From Oscillospiraceae bacterium (GTDB taxonomy: Bacteria > Bacillota > Clostridia > WRLR01), in contig WRLR01000007.1 in the NCBI GenBank assembly GCA_009777515.1, positions 1 through 63,370 of the forward strand: a DNA stretch of 63,370 bases, in the 5' to 3' direction. Positions 37,447 to 46,215 of the stretch are shown piece after piece (positions within the stretch are counted from its first letter, which is position 1; the number at the start of each line of letters is the position of its first letter). The notes under the pieces were generated by a model. That model had not been told where the DNA came from. It searched no databases and saw only the letters and a program-made list of their open reading frames with translations. A program made the position numbers and the translations under genes.

Positions 37447-38811
37447 TTATACGGCGCGGACGCCTTTATTGCGCCAGTTGCCCAAACGGTAATATGTAAA
37501 TATTATAACGCAGCTTATGACCATGCTACTGGCCATTGCGTAGAAAACGCCCAAATAGTTGTGGGGCACAATGGCCAAAAAGTATACCAGTAATATCCTA
37601 ATGACATTGCCGGTGATCGACGTGAACATTGGTACGAAGGCGACCCCCGCGCCGCGCATCGCGCCGCCCAGCGTGAAATCCGTCCCCATGAAGATATATA
37701 CAAAGCAGATAATCTGTATGCCCTGCTTGGCTATTGCGATAACGCCCGGCTCGGAGGTGAATGCCCACGCGAACATGTAGCCCCAAAAATACATGACCAC
37801 GCCCATTGTAATAGACAGGGCGGCCACCATCATCAATACTTTGTTAATGCCGTTTTTCACCCTATCTATCTTCCCCGCGCCAATGTTCTGGCCGACAAAT
37901 GTCGTGGCCGACATACTCAGCCCGAACATCGGCATGATCACGAACCCGTCCATCCGCATCACGACAGTGTTGGAAGCGATGAAAATGGCGCCGAACCTGT
38001 TCGTGAACGACAGCGAGATGACGCCGCTCAGCGACATGGCCATTTGCTGTAGCGCGGACGGCAGACCCAGCCGAACAATGGTCTTGATAAGCCCCGGATC
38101 GGGGTGGAGCATTTCGTTTAATGATATCTTCCCATAGCCGATGCGGTTAATGCGCACAGCCAAAACCAACCCCGACAGTGTCTGTCCTATTATCGTCGCC
38201 CACGCGACGCCGGCGATCCCCCAGCCCAGCCCGAACACGAACCAGACGTCCAGCACGATATTTAAGATGCAGGAAATCGACAGAGCGATAAGGGGCCACC
38301 TGGAATCCCCCATGCCGCGCAATATGCCGCCCCCGTAGTTGAAGAAAACATTGCCCAGCGTCCCTATGAAAATGATGGTCAGATATGTGGAGGCGTTGTC
38401 GATTACGTCACCCGGCACGTTCATAATCCGCAGCAAAGGTCTGCAAAAAACGACGCCGAAGACCGTGATGGCTGTACCGACCATGAATGCCAGCGACAGG
38501 GTGGTGTTGATCGAGCGGCGCAGCCTTTCTATGTTTTTTGCCCCGAAGCTTTGAGATATAACAATGCTCGCCCCGACGGAGAAGCCCATGAAAATCGCGT
38601 TGAACAGCATCATGACGGGGTTACTGACGCCCACTGCCGCCAGTGCCTCCGCCCCCGCGTACTGGCCGATCACTATGGAGTCGACCGCGTTGTACAATTG
38701 AAGAAGTAGGTTGCTCGCCATAATGGGCAAGGCAAAGAGCAGGATCTTTTTTACGACCGGCCCCTCTGTCAGATCATTTGCTGCACGGATCGCCGTTCTT
38801 TGCTCCCCCAT
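37447..38811 (-). CDS. MATE-family multidrug/toxin efflux transporter
   Basis: Twelve hydrophobic segments over 454 residues in the pseudo-symmetrical MATE pattern. FALPIMASNLLLQLYNAVDS at residues 28-47 and the VLRM/RMDGFV segment near 285 are characteristic of the DinF/NorM-like Clostridial group. The protein exports cationic compounds using a sodium or proton gradient. ATG 38811 has GAAGGAGGG five bases upstream. Single gene; no adjacent regulator, so its substrate is not indicated. Confidence 0.94.
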   Translation of the reverse strand: MGEQRTAIRAANDLTEGPVVKKILLFALPIMASNLLLQLYNAVDSIVIGQYAGAEALAAVGVSNPVMMLFNAIFMGFSVGASIVISQSFGAKNIERLRRSINTTLSLAFMVGTAITVFGVVFCRPLLRIMNVPGDVIDNASTYLTIIFIGTLGNVFFNYGGGILRGMGDSRWPLIALSISCILNIVLDVWFVFGLGWGIAGVAWATIIGQTLSGLVLAVRINRIGYGKISLNEMLHPDPGLIKTIVRLGLPSALQQMAMSLSGVISLSFTNRFGAIFIASNTVVMRMDGFVIMPMFGLSMSATTFVGQNIGAGKIDRVKNGINKVLMMVAALSITMGVVMYFWGYMFAWAFTSEPGVIAIAKQGIQIICFVYIFMGTDFTLGGAMRGAGVAFVPMFTSITGNVIRILLVYFLAIVPHNYLGVFYAMASSMVISCVIIFTYYRLGNWRNKGVRAV

Positions 38812-38935
38812 ACTTGCCCTCCTTCGATAATCCGTTGTTATTTTCGTTGCTATTTATTTATCTGCTACTATCACTGCTATGTATGCCGCTATTTTGCAAC
38901 ATCATGCGCCGCTACATACTCCGCTTCATGCGCCG

Positions 38936-40198
38936 CTACTCCGCGTTTTTGCCGTCCAACCATAGTTTGCGGTACCGGTCGAACTCCGAGTCTGGTATTG
39001 TGTCGGCGTCGAAATACGGGCTTATGGGGAGTAGTTGATCGCCCGCGACGTTCGGGTTCGTGCAGGCGTTGTCGTCAACATACGCGCCGCGCGCCAGCTT
39101 GTCGCGAAAATCCGGCACGTCGACCGGCGCGTTGCCGTTCAATACCGAGCGGTACGCCAGTATCCCGCATATGCCCATGTCGACGGCGGTATAGACGTCG
39201 ATGCTGTATTTGTTGCCGTCGTCGGTCCCCAATATCTTCTCAATAAAGAAGTGCGTGGTGTAAAAGTCGCCGCCCCCGTGCCCGGAAACGGCTTTGGACA
39301 GGCCGGACGATATAAAAGGTTCGGGCTTGTAGTGGGTCAGCTCGCCATGGCAAAACTTTTCGCCCTCGATGTATGCGGCCATTTCGCTGCCGTCCCAGCG
39401 GTTGGACTCCATCATGCCGCGCGTCCCGTAAACTTCGTAATTGATGCTGGCCGGTTCGCGCTTCAACCCACCGTGGATGCTTTTGACGACGGCGCCGTTG
39501 TCCAGCGTGACCATCTCGATGCCGCCGCTGCTGAACATGGCGCTCATATCCGTATTGCCCCGGCTCGTGTTCGCGTTCGTCTCAAAGCCGACGACGCGGA
39601 CGGGCCTGCGCCCTGTAATCGTCAGCAAGGGGCCGAGGCTGTGCGTGCAATAATATGTGGAGTATATCCGGTTCCGCCAGTGGAAGCGCTCGCCATATGT
39701 TATCTGCGGCCATATGGACGCGCAGTCGTGCACATATTCGCCCTCTGCGTACTGCACCTCGCCGATGTCGCCGCGCTCGTAGCGCCGCCGCATTTCGAAC
39801 GGCGCGGGCATGTAGCAATAGTTCTCGGCGTAAGCATACACCATGCCGCTCGCCTCGACGGCCTCTATCAGCGCCACCGCTTGCGACATGGTCTCGCAGG
39901 GCAGGACCTCGCTCATGACGTGCCGCCCGGACATGAGCAGGCGTACCGCGTACGGCGCGTGCTCATTTGCGTAGTTCGCCAGCACGACCGCATCCATGTC
40001 GTGGTTTATAAATTCGTCGAATGTTTCGTACAGGCCGACTTTGATCTGCCTGTCGTCCGCGAGCTTCTGCACATTGTCGAGCAGGGGCCTGTATTTATCG
40101 CAAACCGCGACGAGCTCCGCTTCCGGGTGCGAAGCGAGCATTTTAATCATCACCCCGCCCCTTTGCGCGCCAAAAACGCCAATTTTTATCTTGCCCAA
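38936..40198 (-). CDS. Gfo/Idh/MocA-family oxidoreductase (2 of 3)
   Basis: 420-residue dehydrogenase of the inositol/glucose-fructose type. The dinucleotide motif at the start is KIGVFGAQRGGVMIKM. The catalytic-loop position reads VMSEVLPCETMSQAV, where the usual EKP is replaced by EVLPCE, as in the subgroup with an altered or absent lysine. HSLGPLLTITG near 185 supplies the conserved His region. The start is TTG 40198 with GGGCGGGTG upstream. It lies 13 bases downstream of the GNAT gene, so the two form an operon. Substrate unknown. Confidence 0.87.
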   Translation of the reverse strand: MGKIKIGVFGAQRGGVMIKMLASHPEAELVAVCDKYRPLLDNVQKLADDRQIKVGLYETFDEFINHDMDAVVLANYANEHAPYAVRLLMSGRHVMSEVLPCETMSQAVALIEAVEASGMVYAYAENYCYMPAPFEMRRRYERGDIGEVQYAEGEYVHDCASIWPQITYGERFHWRNRIYSTYYCTHSLGPLLTITGRRPVRVVGFETNANTSRGNTDMSAMFSSGGIEMVTLDNGAVVKSIHGGLKREPASINYEVYGTRGMMESNRWDGSEMAAYIEGEKFCHGELTHYKPEPFISSGLSKAVSGHGGGDFYTTHFFIEKILGTDDGNKYSIDVYTAVDMGICGILAYRSVLNGNAPVDVPDFRDKLARGAYVDDNACTNPNVAGDQLLPISPYFDADTIPDSEFDRYRKLWLDGKNAE

Positions 40199-40211
40199 AT
40201 AATCACCCGCC

Positions 40212-40745
40212 CTATCCTATATATTCGTCCAGCCCCCAGCCGAAAATTTCATAAATGGCCTCCCAGCGCCCGCGCATCGTGCCGTCGACGGTCAGATCGG
40301 GTATGAAGCCGAGGCTGCGGTAGACCTTGATTGCAGGGAGCCGGAAGTCGTCCGTCGTGAGCTCCGCTGTGGCAAAGCCGTCGTCGCGCAGCCTGCGCAA
40401 AACGGCTGCCGTTATCTCGAAGCCCAGTTTCCTCCCTGCATAGTCCGAATCCGCCGCTATCATATGCACATAACCGAAGCCTTCCGGATGCGCGTGGTCG
40501 CATATCGCCGTGCCAGTCGCAACGAGCCTGTCGCCGTCGGCGATGACAAAGACCCCGTCCTCCACATACCCGGTTTTTTCTACAATTATTGATTGGTAAC
40601 TCTGTGCAGCATTAAAAGCCTTGCTGCACAGCTCCTCCCATTTTCCTTTTTCGTCTTGCCGGATGACCCTCAGGACTAACCCGCTTTGAACGTTCGGCCC
40701 CGGTATGTCCGCCATGTACTGCTTCAGCATACGCAACTGCGCCAT
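40212..40745 (-). CDS. GNAT-family N-acetyltransferase
   Basis: A 177-residue acetyl-CoA-dependent acyltransferase. The acetyl-CoA loop is represented by DYAGRKLGFEITAAVLRRL near residue 110. The strand GYVHMIAADS before it and the ATAELTTDDFRLPAIKVYRSLGF region after it complete the core, including the typical YRSLGF ending of the fold. It is cotranscribed with the Gfo/Idh/MocA gene 13 bases downstream. Related pairs occur in sugar catabolic loci, where the acetyl acceptor is not known. Confidence 0.87.
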   Translation of the reverse strand: MAQLRMLKQYMADIPGPNVQSGLVLRVIRQDEKGKWEELCSKAFNAAQSYQSIIVEKTGYVEDGVFVIADGDRLVATGTAICDHAHPEGFGYVHMIAADSDYAGRKLGFEITAAVLRRLRDDGFATAELTTDDFRLPAIKVYRSLGFIPDLTVDGTMRGRWEAIYEIFGWGLDEYIG

Positions 40746-40872
40746 TTATCATACCCCGTAAAGTATTATGCCTGCCCTTAAATATTGCCCCCATGCCTGT
40801 CCCTATGCTTGAGCTGCGACATTATTATATCAGATTGCGGCGGCCCTTACGAAAGCAAATAAGCGCTGCCTC

Positions 40873-40917
40873 CTGGCGAACCGCGCGAATCGCGCCAACC
40901 GCGCCAACCGCGCCAAA
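40873..40917. repeat. 9-bp tandem repeat of CGCGCCAAC, about five units
   Basis: Three near-perfect CGCGCCAAC units preceded by two degenerate ones, between two minus-strand genes. Confidence 0.8.
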
Positions 40918-40946
40918 AATGGTATATCCGGTGTATTATGCATAAT

Positions 40947-40973
40947 AAAAGGAGCGGCATTTTCAGCCGCCCC
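40947..40973 (-). terminator. Terminator of the third Gfo/Idh/MocA gene
   Basis: On the minus strand GGGGCGGC pairs with GCCGCTCC (one G-T pair) around TGAAAAT and is followed by TTTTATT. It lies 40 bases after the stop at 41013. Confidence 0.75.
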
Positions 40974-41012
40974 CGTTACTCTATCGTTTTTATCCGACTA
41001 CGTCGCTATCAC

Positions 41013-41993
41013 TTATTTTATTTCGACGATCTTTTGCTCTTTGTGCGAGATGTAGGCGTTTTCCAGAAGTTCCGTCAGCGCCGTGCCCTTTTTTGTGTCG
41101 AATATGATTTCCGTGCCGTTGATGATACCGTCGAGCCACATGCGCATGGCGATCGGCAGCGCTTCGGGCAGTTTGTCCGGGATGAACCAGCCGCCTTCCG
41201 TGTCCTTGGTGCGCATCTTTAGCTGCCCGCGTTCATAGATGATCGCGCCCTTTGTGCCCAGCAGCTCGAACACGCCGGAATTGAACGGCGAAACGAACGA
41301 GGTCTCGAGGACCGCGATGGCGTTGTTGGCGAACTCCACGACGCACACTGCGTTGTCGTCGGCGTCCGGGTTGGGCGCGAACGTGGTGTTGAACATGGAC
41401 ACGATCCGCTTCGGCTTGCCGAGCAGGTAGGAGGCCGTGTACATCGGGTGGCAGCCAAGGTCCATCATCGCGCCGCCGCCGGCCTTTTCCACGTCGTACC
41501 AGTATTCCGGCAGCCATCCGCGCGAGCTGCCGTCATGGGCGGTGCGCATGCGCATGTAGTGTATGTCGCCCAACTGCCCCTCGTCGACCGCCTTTTTGCA
41601 CAACTGGATATAGGGGTTCACGAGCTGCGCCAGCGATATGCAGAACTTGACTTTGTTGCGCTCCACGGCTTCCGTAATGGCGTTGCAGTCCTCGACGGTC
41701 AGCGCCATCGCCTTTTCCGTGAAGATGTGCTTGCCCGCGTTCGCCGCCGCGACCATGATCTCCCTGTGCACGCTGGTCGCCGTCTCGATGATGACAGCGT
41801 CCACGTCGCCCCTGGCGAGCGCCTTTGCGAGATCCGGTTCAAAGTCCACGCCCATGGTGTCCGCCCATTTCTTGCCGCGCTCCGCGTCCTCGTCCCAGAC
41901 GCATGTGATCTGCGCGTCCGGCTGCGCCATGACCGTCCTGGCATACCCCTCCGCATGCACATGCCACTTAGAAAGCATCAAAATGTTTACCAT
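41013..41993 (-). CDS. Gfo/Idh/MocA-family oxidoreductase (3 of 3)
   Basis: 326 residues, normal length. The N-terminus (NILMLSKWHVHAEGYARTV) has a less regular Rossmann motif than its two paralogues; HIFTEKAMALTVEDCNAI near residue 90 corresponds to the EKP catalytic loop with Ala for Pro. MMDLGCHPMYTASYLLG near 175 holds the conserved active-site His. ATG 41993 has GGAGGG nine bases upstream. It is divergent from the phosphomannose-isomerase-like gene across a 410-base repeat-containing gap, so the two could share control. Confidence 0.88.
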   Translation of the reverse strand: MVNILMLSKWHVHAEGYARTVMAQPDAQITCVWDEDAERGKKWADTMGVDFEPDLAKALARGDVDAVIIETATSVHREIMVAAANAGKHIFTEKAMALTVEDCNAITEAVERNKVKFCISLAQLVNPYIQLCKKAVDEGQLGDIHYMRMRTAHDGSSRGWLPEYWYDVEKAGGGAMMDLGCHPMYTASYLLGKPKRIVSMFNTTFAPNPDADDNAVCVVEFANNAIAVLETSFVSPFNSGVFELLGTKGAIIYERGQLKMRTKDTEGGWFIPDKLPEALPIAMRMWLDGIINGTEIIFDTKKGTALTELLENAYISHKEQKIVEIK

Positions 41994-42034
41994 AACTCAA
42001 AACCCTCCATATATAAAATATTTTATTGCCCAAT

Positions 42035-42102
42035 TATATCAACTTTTCTTTGATATCAACTATTACTTGATATCAACTATTTCGTGATATCAACTATTCT
42101 TT
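42035..42102. repeat. 17-bp tandem repeat, four units
   Basis: Four units of GATATCAACTATTnnTT in exact 17-base register. Each contains a GATATC palindrome. Confidence 0.88.
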
Positions 42103-42248
42103 GATGGCGCCTATAATTATACCTGTTTGTGGCAGCAACGGTTCGCTGCGTGAAGGCTTGGCGCGCTAATCGTTCATCCCGCATAAATGATAGCAAGTTT
42201 AATATGAATTTGCAAATAGGTTTCTTTATTATTTTGTATATATCGACA

Positions 42249-42268
42249 AAAATTTCGGTAGAAATTTT
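42249..42268 (+). promoter_or_regulatory. Possible operator AAAATTTC-GGTA-GAAATTTT
   Basis: A perfect 8-base inverted repeat with a 4-base centre, 135 bases upstream of the gene at 42404. Its size fits a dimeric repressor site. No regulator gene is adjacent. Confidence 0.4.
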
Positions 42269-42403
42269 AACAAGCATTTTATCAACCATTTTGTTAATAA
42301 AGCAACCATCATTTATTCCGTTTCTAGTTTGTTGTTTGTTTTTTGGCAAAAAATGTGTATGATTACAGTCTAGCGATTGATAATTTAATGGGGGGCTAAT
42401 TTT

Positions 42404-43663
42404 ATGACAAAAAATGAAATCGCGTCTCTGGCGATGGAAAAAGGCAAGGGGATACTGCGGCTGGCGCCCGTTTGGGTTCCGCGTACGTTTTGCCGCCCGG
42501 GCAAGCGGATCAAGCTGCATCCCAACGATTATTATATGTATGGGGCGGAGCGCGGCGCCATTGACGAGCGGTGGCTTTCGTCCACCACGCCCGCAGACAA
42601 CGGGCCCGGCACGTTGGAGGACGAGGGGCTTAGCTATGTGATTGTCGGCGATGGGCGCGGCGAGAGCGGCAAGGTTGGCGGAAGCGGCAAGGGCGGCGGA
42701 AGCGGCAAGGGCCTGCGGGTTTTATTGAAAGAAGCCGTCGACGAGTTGAAGGGCGAAATAATAGGGGACGGGCTATGGAAAAAACATGGCCGCTGGGCCA
42801 TGTATTCAAAGTTTTTTGACAACCTCGGCCCGCTGCCCCATCACATCCACCACAGCGAGGAGCATGCCAACCTGGTCGGCATGCACGGCAAGCCGGAGAT
42901 GTACTTTTTCCCGGCGCAGATGAACAACCACCCCGGCGAGTTCGCATACACCTTTTTCGGCCTGAACCCGGGCGTCACAAAGGCCCAACTGCGCAGGGCG
43001 CTGGAGGATTTTACCAAGGGCGACAACGGCATCCTCGAGCTTGCCAGGGCATATAAACTGGCCGTGGACACGGGCTGGGACGTGCCGACCGGCGTGCTGC
43101 ACGCGCCCGGGAGCCTTTGCACATACGAACCGCAGTATTCATCCGATGTTTTCGCGATGTACCAATCGGTGCTGTTCGGCGAGCACGTCGTGCCGGGGGA
43201 GCTGCTCTGGAAAAACTGCCCGCCCGAAAAAGTCGGCGATTTTGACTATCTTGTGGAGATGGTGGACTGGGACGTCAACACCGATCCCGACTTCGTTGCA
43301 AACCGGTTCATGCAGCCTGTCCCGATCAACGCCGGCGGCGCGGGCGAGCAGGGCTACCTGGACGAGTGGATATGCTACAAAAGCCCGTTCGCTTCCGCAA
43401 AGCGCCTCACGGTCGCGCCCGGCAGAAAAGCCGTGGTCACAGACGCGGCTGCGTATGGAGTCATTGTGCTGCAGGGGCACGGGCGCATGGGCGCGTGGGA
43501 CGTCGAAACCCCCACGCTCATACGCTTTGGCGAGCTGACGCTGGACGAGTTCTTCGTTTCGGAATGCGCCGCGCGGGCGGGCGTCGAAATAGAGAACCGC
43601 TCGCCGGTCGAGCCGCTCGTTATGCTAAAGCATTTTTCCGACAACCCGGACCTGAAATTATAG
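42404..43663 (+). CDS. Type I phosphomannose-isomerase-like cupin protein
   Basis: A 419-residue protein with two cupin-like halves. The segment HHIHHSEEHANLVG followed by GKPEMYFFPAQMN (about residues 145-175) resembles the zinc site of class I mannose-6-phosphate isomerase (H, E, then KPEM), but the overall sequence is distant. Homologues are often found in gut Clostridia and labelled hypothetical. If active it would interconvert an aldose and ketose phosphate. Residues about 85-105 are a GSGKGGGSGKG low-complexity insert produced by a short DNA repeat. ATG 42404 has GGGGGG upstream. Divergent from the third Gfo/Idh/MocA gene. Confidence 0.65.
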   Translation: MTKNEIASLAMEKGKGILRLAPVWVPRTFCRPGKRIKLHPNDYYMYGAERGAIDERWLSSTTPADNGPGTLEDEGLSYVIVGDGRGESGKVGGSGKGGGSGKGLRVLLKEAVDELKGEIIGDGLWKKHGRWAMYSKFFDNLGPLPHHIHHSEEHANLVGMHGKPEMYFFPAQMNNHPGEFAYTFFGLNPGVTKAQLRRALEDFTKGDNGILELARAYKLAVDTGWDVPTGVLHAPGSLCTYEPQYSSDVFAMYQSVLFGEHVVPGELLWKNCPPEKVGDFDYLVEMVDWDVNTDPDFVANRFMQPVPINAGGAGEQGYLDEWICYKSPFASAKRLTVAPGRKAVVTDAAAYGVIVLQGHGRMGAWDVETPTLIRFGELTLDEFFVSECAARAGVEIENRSPVEPLVMLKHFSDNPDLKL

Positions 43664-43845
43664 GGCGCGAGCAAAAGCATGCGAGCATAATGCGCGTACC
43701 AATAAATATGTTTGCGCATGGATACATGCGCGGATAAAACATGCGCAAACAAATACAACGCGGGGCGGATATTGATTCCGCTCCCGCGTATGCCTGTCCG
43801 CGCCACGCAAACGATTATATCGATTGTAAGCTTTCCTATTTATTA

Positions 43846-43975
43846 CCGATCTAATTTAATGCCGTGCTAATTAATAATCGTACTAATTTAAAATTGTACC
43901 AATTTTAAATCGTTCCAATTTATAGTCGTACCAATTTATAGTCTTCTAATTTACTACTGTTCTAAATTATTGCCG
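43846..43975. repeat. Degenerate 16-17-bp tandem repeat, about eight units
   Basis: Units of the kind GTACCAATTTATAGTC run through the gap after the cupin gene and into the last codons of the next minus-strand gene. Confidence 0.75.
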
Positions 43976-44337
43976 CTCCAGTCAACAGGCGTGACTTTTT
44001 CAATCGTTAAACACCAATTAATGATATCCGCGACTAATGACGGCGTTACAGCTTCATCGTCCCACTTTGGCACGGCAAACCTTTCCCAGCCATGTCCCAG
44101 ATTGTCCAGGCCCTTGAATTCTTTCCCCATTACAATAATATAAGGATTGCTTTGCATGCATGAAACCCCGCTTTCAGGGTTTTTATTAGCAAGCGGATAA
44201 CTCACAATGAATTTTTTGTCGTCAGAGGCGATGAAAAGATGCAGCAAACCAAAATCGTCGTCATCGGGCTTCACGGACCAATAAAAATCCCTGTCGTTTA
44301 TTGTAATTTTTCTCTTCCTTTTTTTAGCGATAGCCAT
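43954..44337 (-). CDS. Small conserved hypothetical protein
   Basis: About 127 residues beginning MAIAKKRKRKITINDRDFYW. It is soluble, with no signal peptide; HGWERFAVPKWDDEAVTPS near residue 85 and the WCLTIEKVTPVDW ending are the most conserved-looking parts. I recall similar short proteins in Clostridia and Bacteroidetes but no function. I prefer ATG 44337 because AGGGTG lies four to five bases upstream; an ATG at 44352 lies before it. The final codons are part of a tandem repeat. It is downstream of the ABC exporter pair on the same strand, 49 bases away, so it could belong to that transcript. Confidence 0.65.
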   Translation of the reverse strand: MAIAKKRKRKITINDRDFYWSVKPDDDDFGLLHLFIASDDKKFIVSYPLANKNPESGVSCMQSNPYIIVMGKEFKGLDNLGHGWERFAVPKWDDEAVTPSLVADIINWCLTIEKVTPVDWSGNNLEQ

Positions 44338-44385
44338 TGAACACCCTGTCATTTTTATTTATATTGTATGGATTTATCTTCAATG

Positions 44386-46215
44386 TTACACATACCATTG
44401 TTCCTGCGATTTATACAGACGGGCGTATTCGCCACCCATGTTCAGCAAATCGCCATGGGCCCCCTGCTCGATCAGTTTGCCCTGCTTCATCACGAGGATC
44501 CTGTCCGCCAGCCTTACCGAGCCTAGCCGGTGGGTGACGATGATGGCGGTTTTGTGTTTCGATATCTGCGCGAAGCGGTTGTATATTTTCGTTTCCTCAA
44601 TCGGGTCGACGGCTGCCGTTGGTTCGTCAAGCACAATCAATTGGTGCGTTCGGAAAAAGCTCCGTGCGATGGCCACGCGCTGCCATTGGCCGCCGGACAA
44701 TTCGACGCCGTCGAATTCCCGCGAGAGCATGGTATCGTATCTGTCGGCAAATTGGCTGCCGCCCATGTCGAGCCCCGCCTGCTCGCAGATCATATCCAGC
44801 ATAGCATCGCCCGCAACGCCCCATGCGACGTCCGCATCGCTGATGCATATGTTTTCGCCCAGGGTCATCTGATAGCGCTGGTATTTTTGGAACACGGCGG
44901 AAATATTTTTGAACAGCGCAGACGCAAGCGCCGTTTTTGTATTTGTTTTACCATGAAAGACTTCGCCTTTATCGGGCAGGTACAGACCCGTAATCAAGCG
45001 GACCAATGAAGTCTTGCCCGAACCGTTTTCGCCCACTATCGCAACGGTTTCGCCGCGCCTAATGGTCGCCGTCACATCGTCGACCGCATTTTGGCCTGCC
45101 CCCGGATATGAAAACGATACGCCGCGCAATTCAATATCCCCGCCAACCGGAACATCGGCCTCCGGGCGTCCCAACTCGGGCATCTGCATGAAGCGAAGGT
45201 AATTTTGCACCCTGCCCAGGTTCTTCGCGGACGCCCCCAGGTTGTCTATAATCAGCTCCCGCATCAACGAAAACACCATTTCAATCGACGTAAATATCGC
45301 CGCGAAAGCGCCGACGGTAATGTCCCCCTTCATAAGCAGGTCAAACAGCATCAGCAAAATACCGATGTAGCCTAATAATGACAGCAGTTTCACGCATAAT
45401 TCGATAGCGCTGGCTCTAAACGAAGCGTGAAAATCCAGTTTATTCAAAAAAGCCAAAGATTCGGCGTACAGCTTTTTGAAATATGAAAAGGCGCCCAATA
45501 TGCGGGTCTCCTTGAAATACTCGCGACCGGTCAGGCAGAGCTCATAATAGTCAAATTCGCGGCGGACGGGCGCGGCCCTGTCCTCCGCCTCCGAAAATAT
45601 CCTGGCCCGCAAAACATGGGCCAATAAAGTAGGCGCAAAGACAAGCAAAAGCAGGGCGATCAGTTCCGGTTTTATATTTATCAGATATACTGCCATAAAA
45701 AGGAAGTAGGGGACGTAAAAACTCAAAATTGTCACCATGCTTCCGGTAAACCAGACAGCCTCGTCCTTGCCCTGCATCGCTTTGTTCATATCGTCCAATA
45801 TGCGCGTGTCTTCGAAATCGATTGGTGACACCCTGCTCATTTTGTCATGGACCCCAAGCGAAAGCGCCCCCTCCGCGCGCCGCCAGTACATCAGCATGAT
45901 TACATGATGAACGCCGTGGAGCAGTTGGCGGCACAAATGCGCAAGCCCCAATAATAACAGCCCTGCGATCACGTCCGGCAGCGCGGCTGTTTGGGCCGAA
46001 TAGCCCGCCGCCCTGTCCAGAAACTCTTGCGTCGCGGGGACAAGGGCGGCACGGGCGACGCCGTGCGCGATGCAGACTATTATGAATGCGGCTAAAAGCA
46101 TAGGCGACACCCGGGCGAACCTGGGGAGCATCAGCCATAAAACCTTAAAAAAACCGCCGGCAGTACTCGCTGCGCCGATAGACCCTTTTAAGCCTGTAGG
46201 CCCGGCCCTGTTCAC
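44386..46215 (-). CDS. ABC exporter half-transporter (membrane domain plus ATPase), second of a pair
   Basis: About 609 residues: six membrane segments in the first 320 residues, then an ATPase domain with Walker A GENGSGKTSLVRLI, signature ELSGGQWQRVAIARS and Walker B LIVLDEPTAAVDP. There is no N-terminal C39 peptidase domain, so it does not cleave double-glycine leaders. A GTG at 46224 is possible, but the GTG at 46215 overlaps the stop of the first exporter gene as GTGA and has AGAGGGGG eight bases upstream, showing translational coupling. It should form a heterodimer with its neighbour. Since two peptide cassettes lie directly upstream, peptide export is the leading guess. Confidence 0.92.
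   Translation of the reverse strand: MNRAGPTGLKGSIGAASTAGGFFKVLWLMLPRFARVSPMLLAAFIIVCIAHGVARAALVPATQEFLDRAAGYSAQTAALPDVIAGLLLLGLAHLCRQLLHGVHHVIMLMYWRRAEGALSLGVHDKMSRVSPIDFEDTRILDDMNKAMQGKDEAVWFTGSMVTILSFYVPYFLFMAVYLINIKPELIALLLLVFAPTLLAHVLRARIFSEAEDRAAPVRREFDYYELCLTGREYFKETRILGAFSYFKKLYAESLAFLNKLDFHASFRASAIELCVKLLSLLGYIGILLMLFDLLMKGDITVGAFAAIFTSIEMVFSLMRELIIDNLGASAKNLGRVQNYLRFMQMPELGRPEADVPVGGDIELRGVSFSYPGAGQNAVDDVTATIRRGETVAIVGENGSGKTSLVRLITGLYLPDKGEVFHGKTNTKTALASALFKNISAVFQKYQRYQMTLGENICISDADVAWGVAGDAMLDMICEQAGLDMGGSQFADRYDTMLSREFDGVELSGGQWQRVAIARSFFRTHQLIVLDEPTAAVDPIEETKIYNRFAQISKHKTAIIVTHRLGSVRLADRILVMKQGKLIEQGAHGDLLNMGGEYARLYKSQEQWYV

Larger units (their letters stand above)
41994..42403. 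other. Divergent promoter region with repeats and a possible operator
   Basis: 410 bases without a gene. A 17-bp tandem repeat (42035-42102) lies next to the minus-strand gene and a perfect inverted repeat (42249-42268) lies upstream of the plus-strand gene. Frames across this region have no ribosome site and look non-coding. Confidence 0.6.

Noticed and set aside
39035..40306. Plus-strand frame of about 423 codons
   Set aside because: It mirrors the Gfo/Idh/MocA gene on the other strand, which has clear family motifs; the plus frame has none.
42077..42520. Minus-strand frame crossing the divergent promoter region
   Set aside because: No ribosome site, overlaps the start of the cupin gene and a possible operator, low-complexity Lys/Asn/Ile content.
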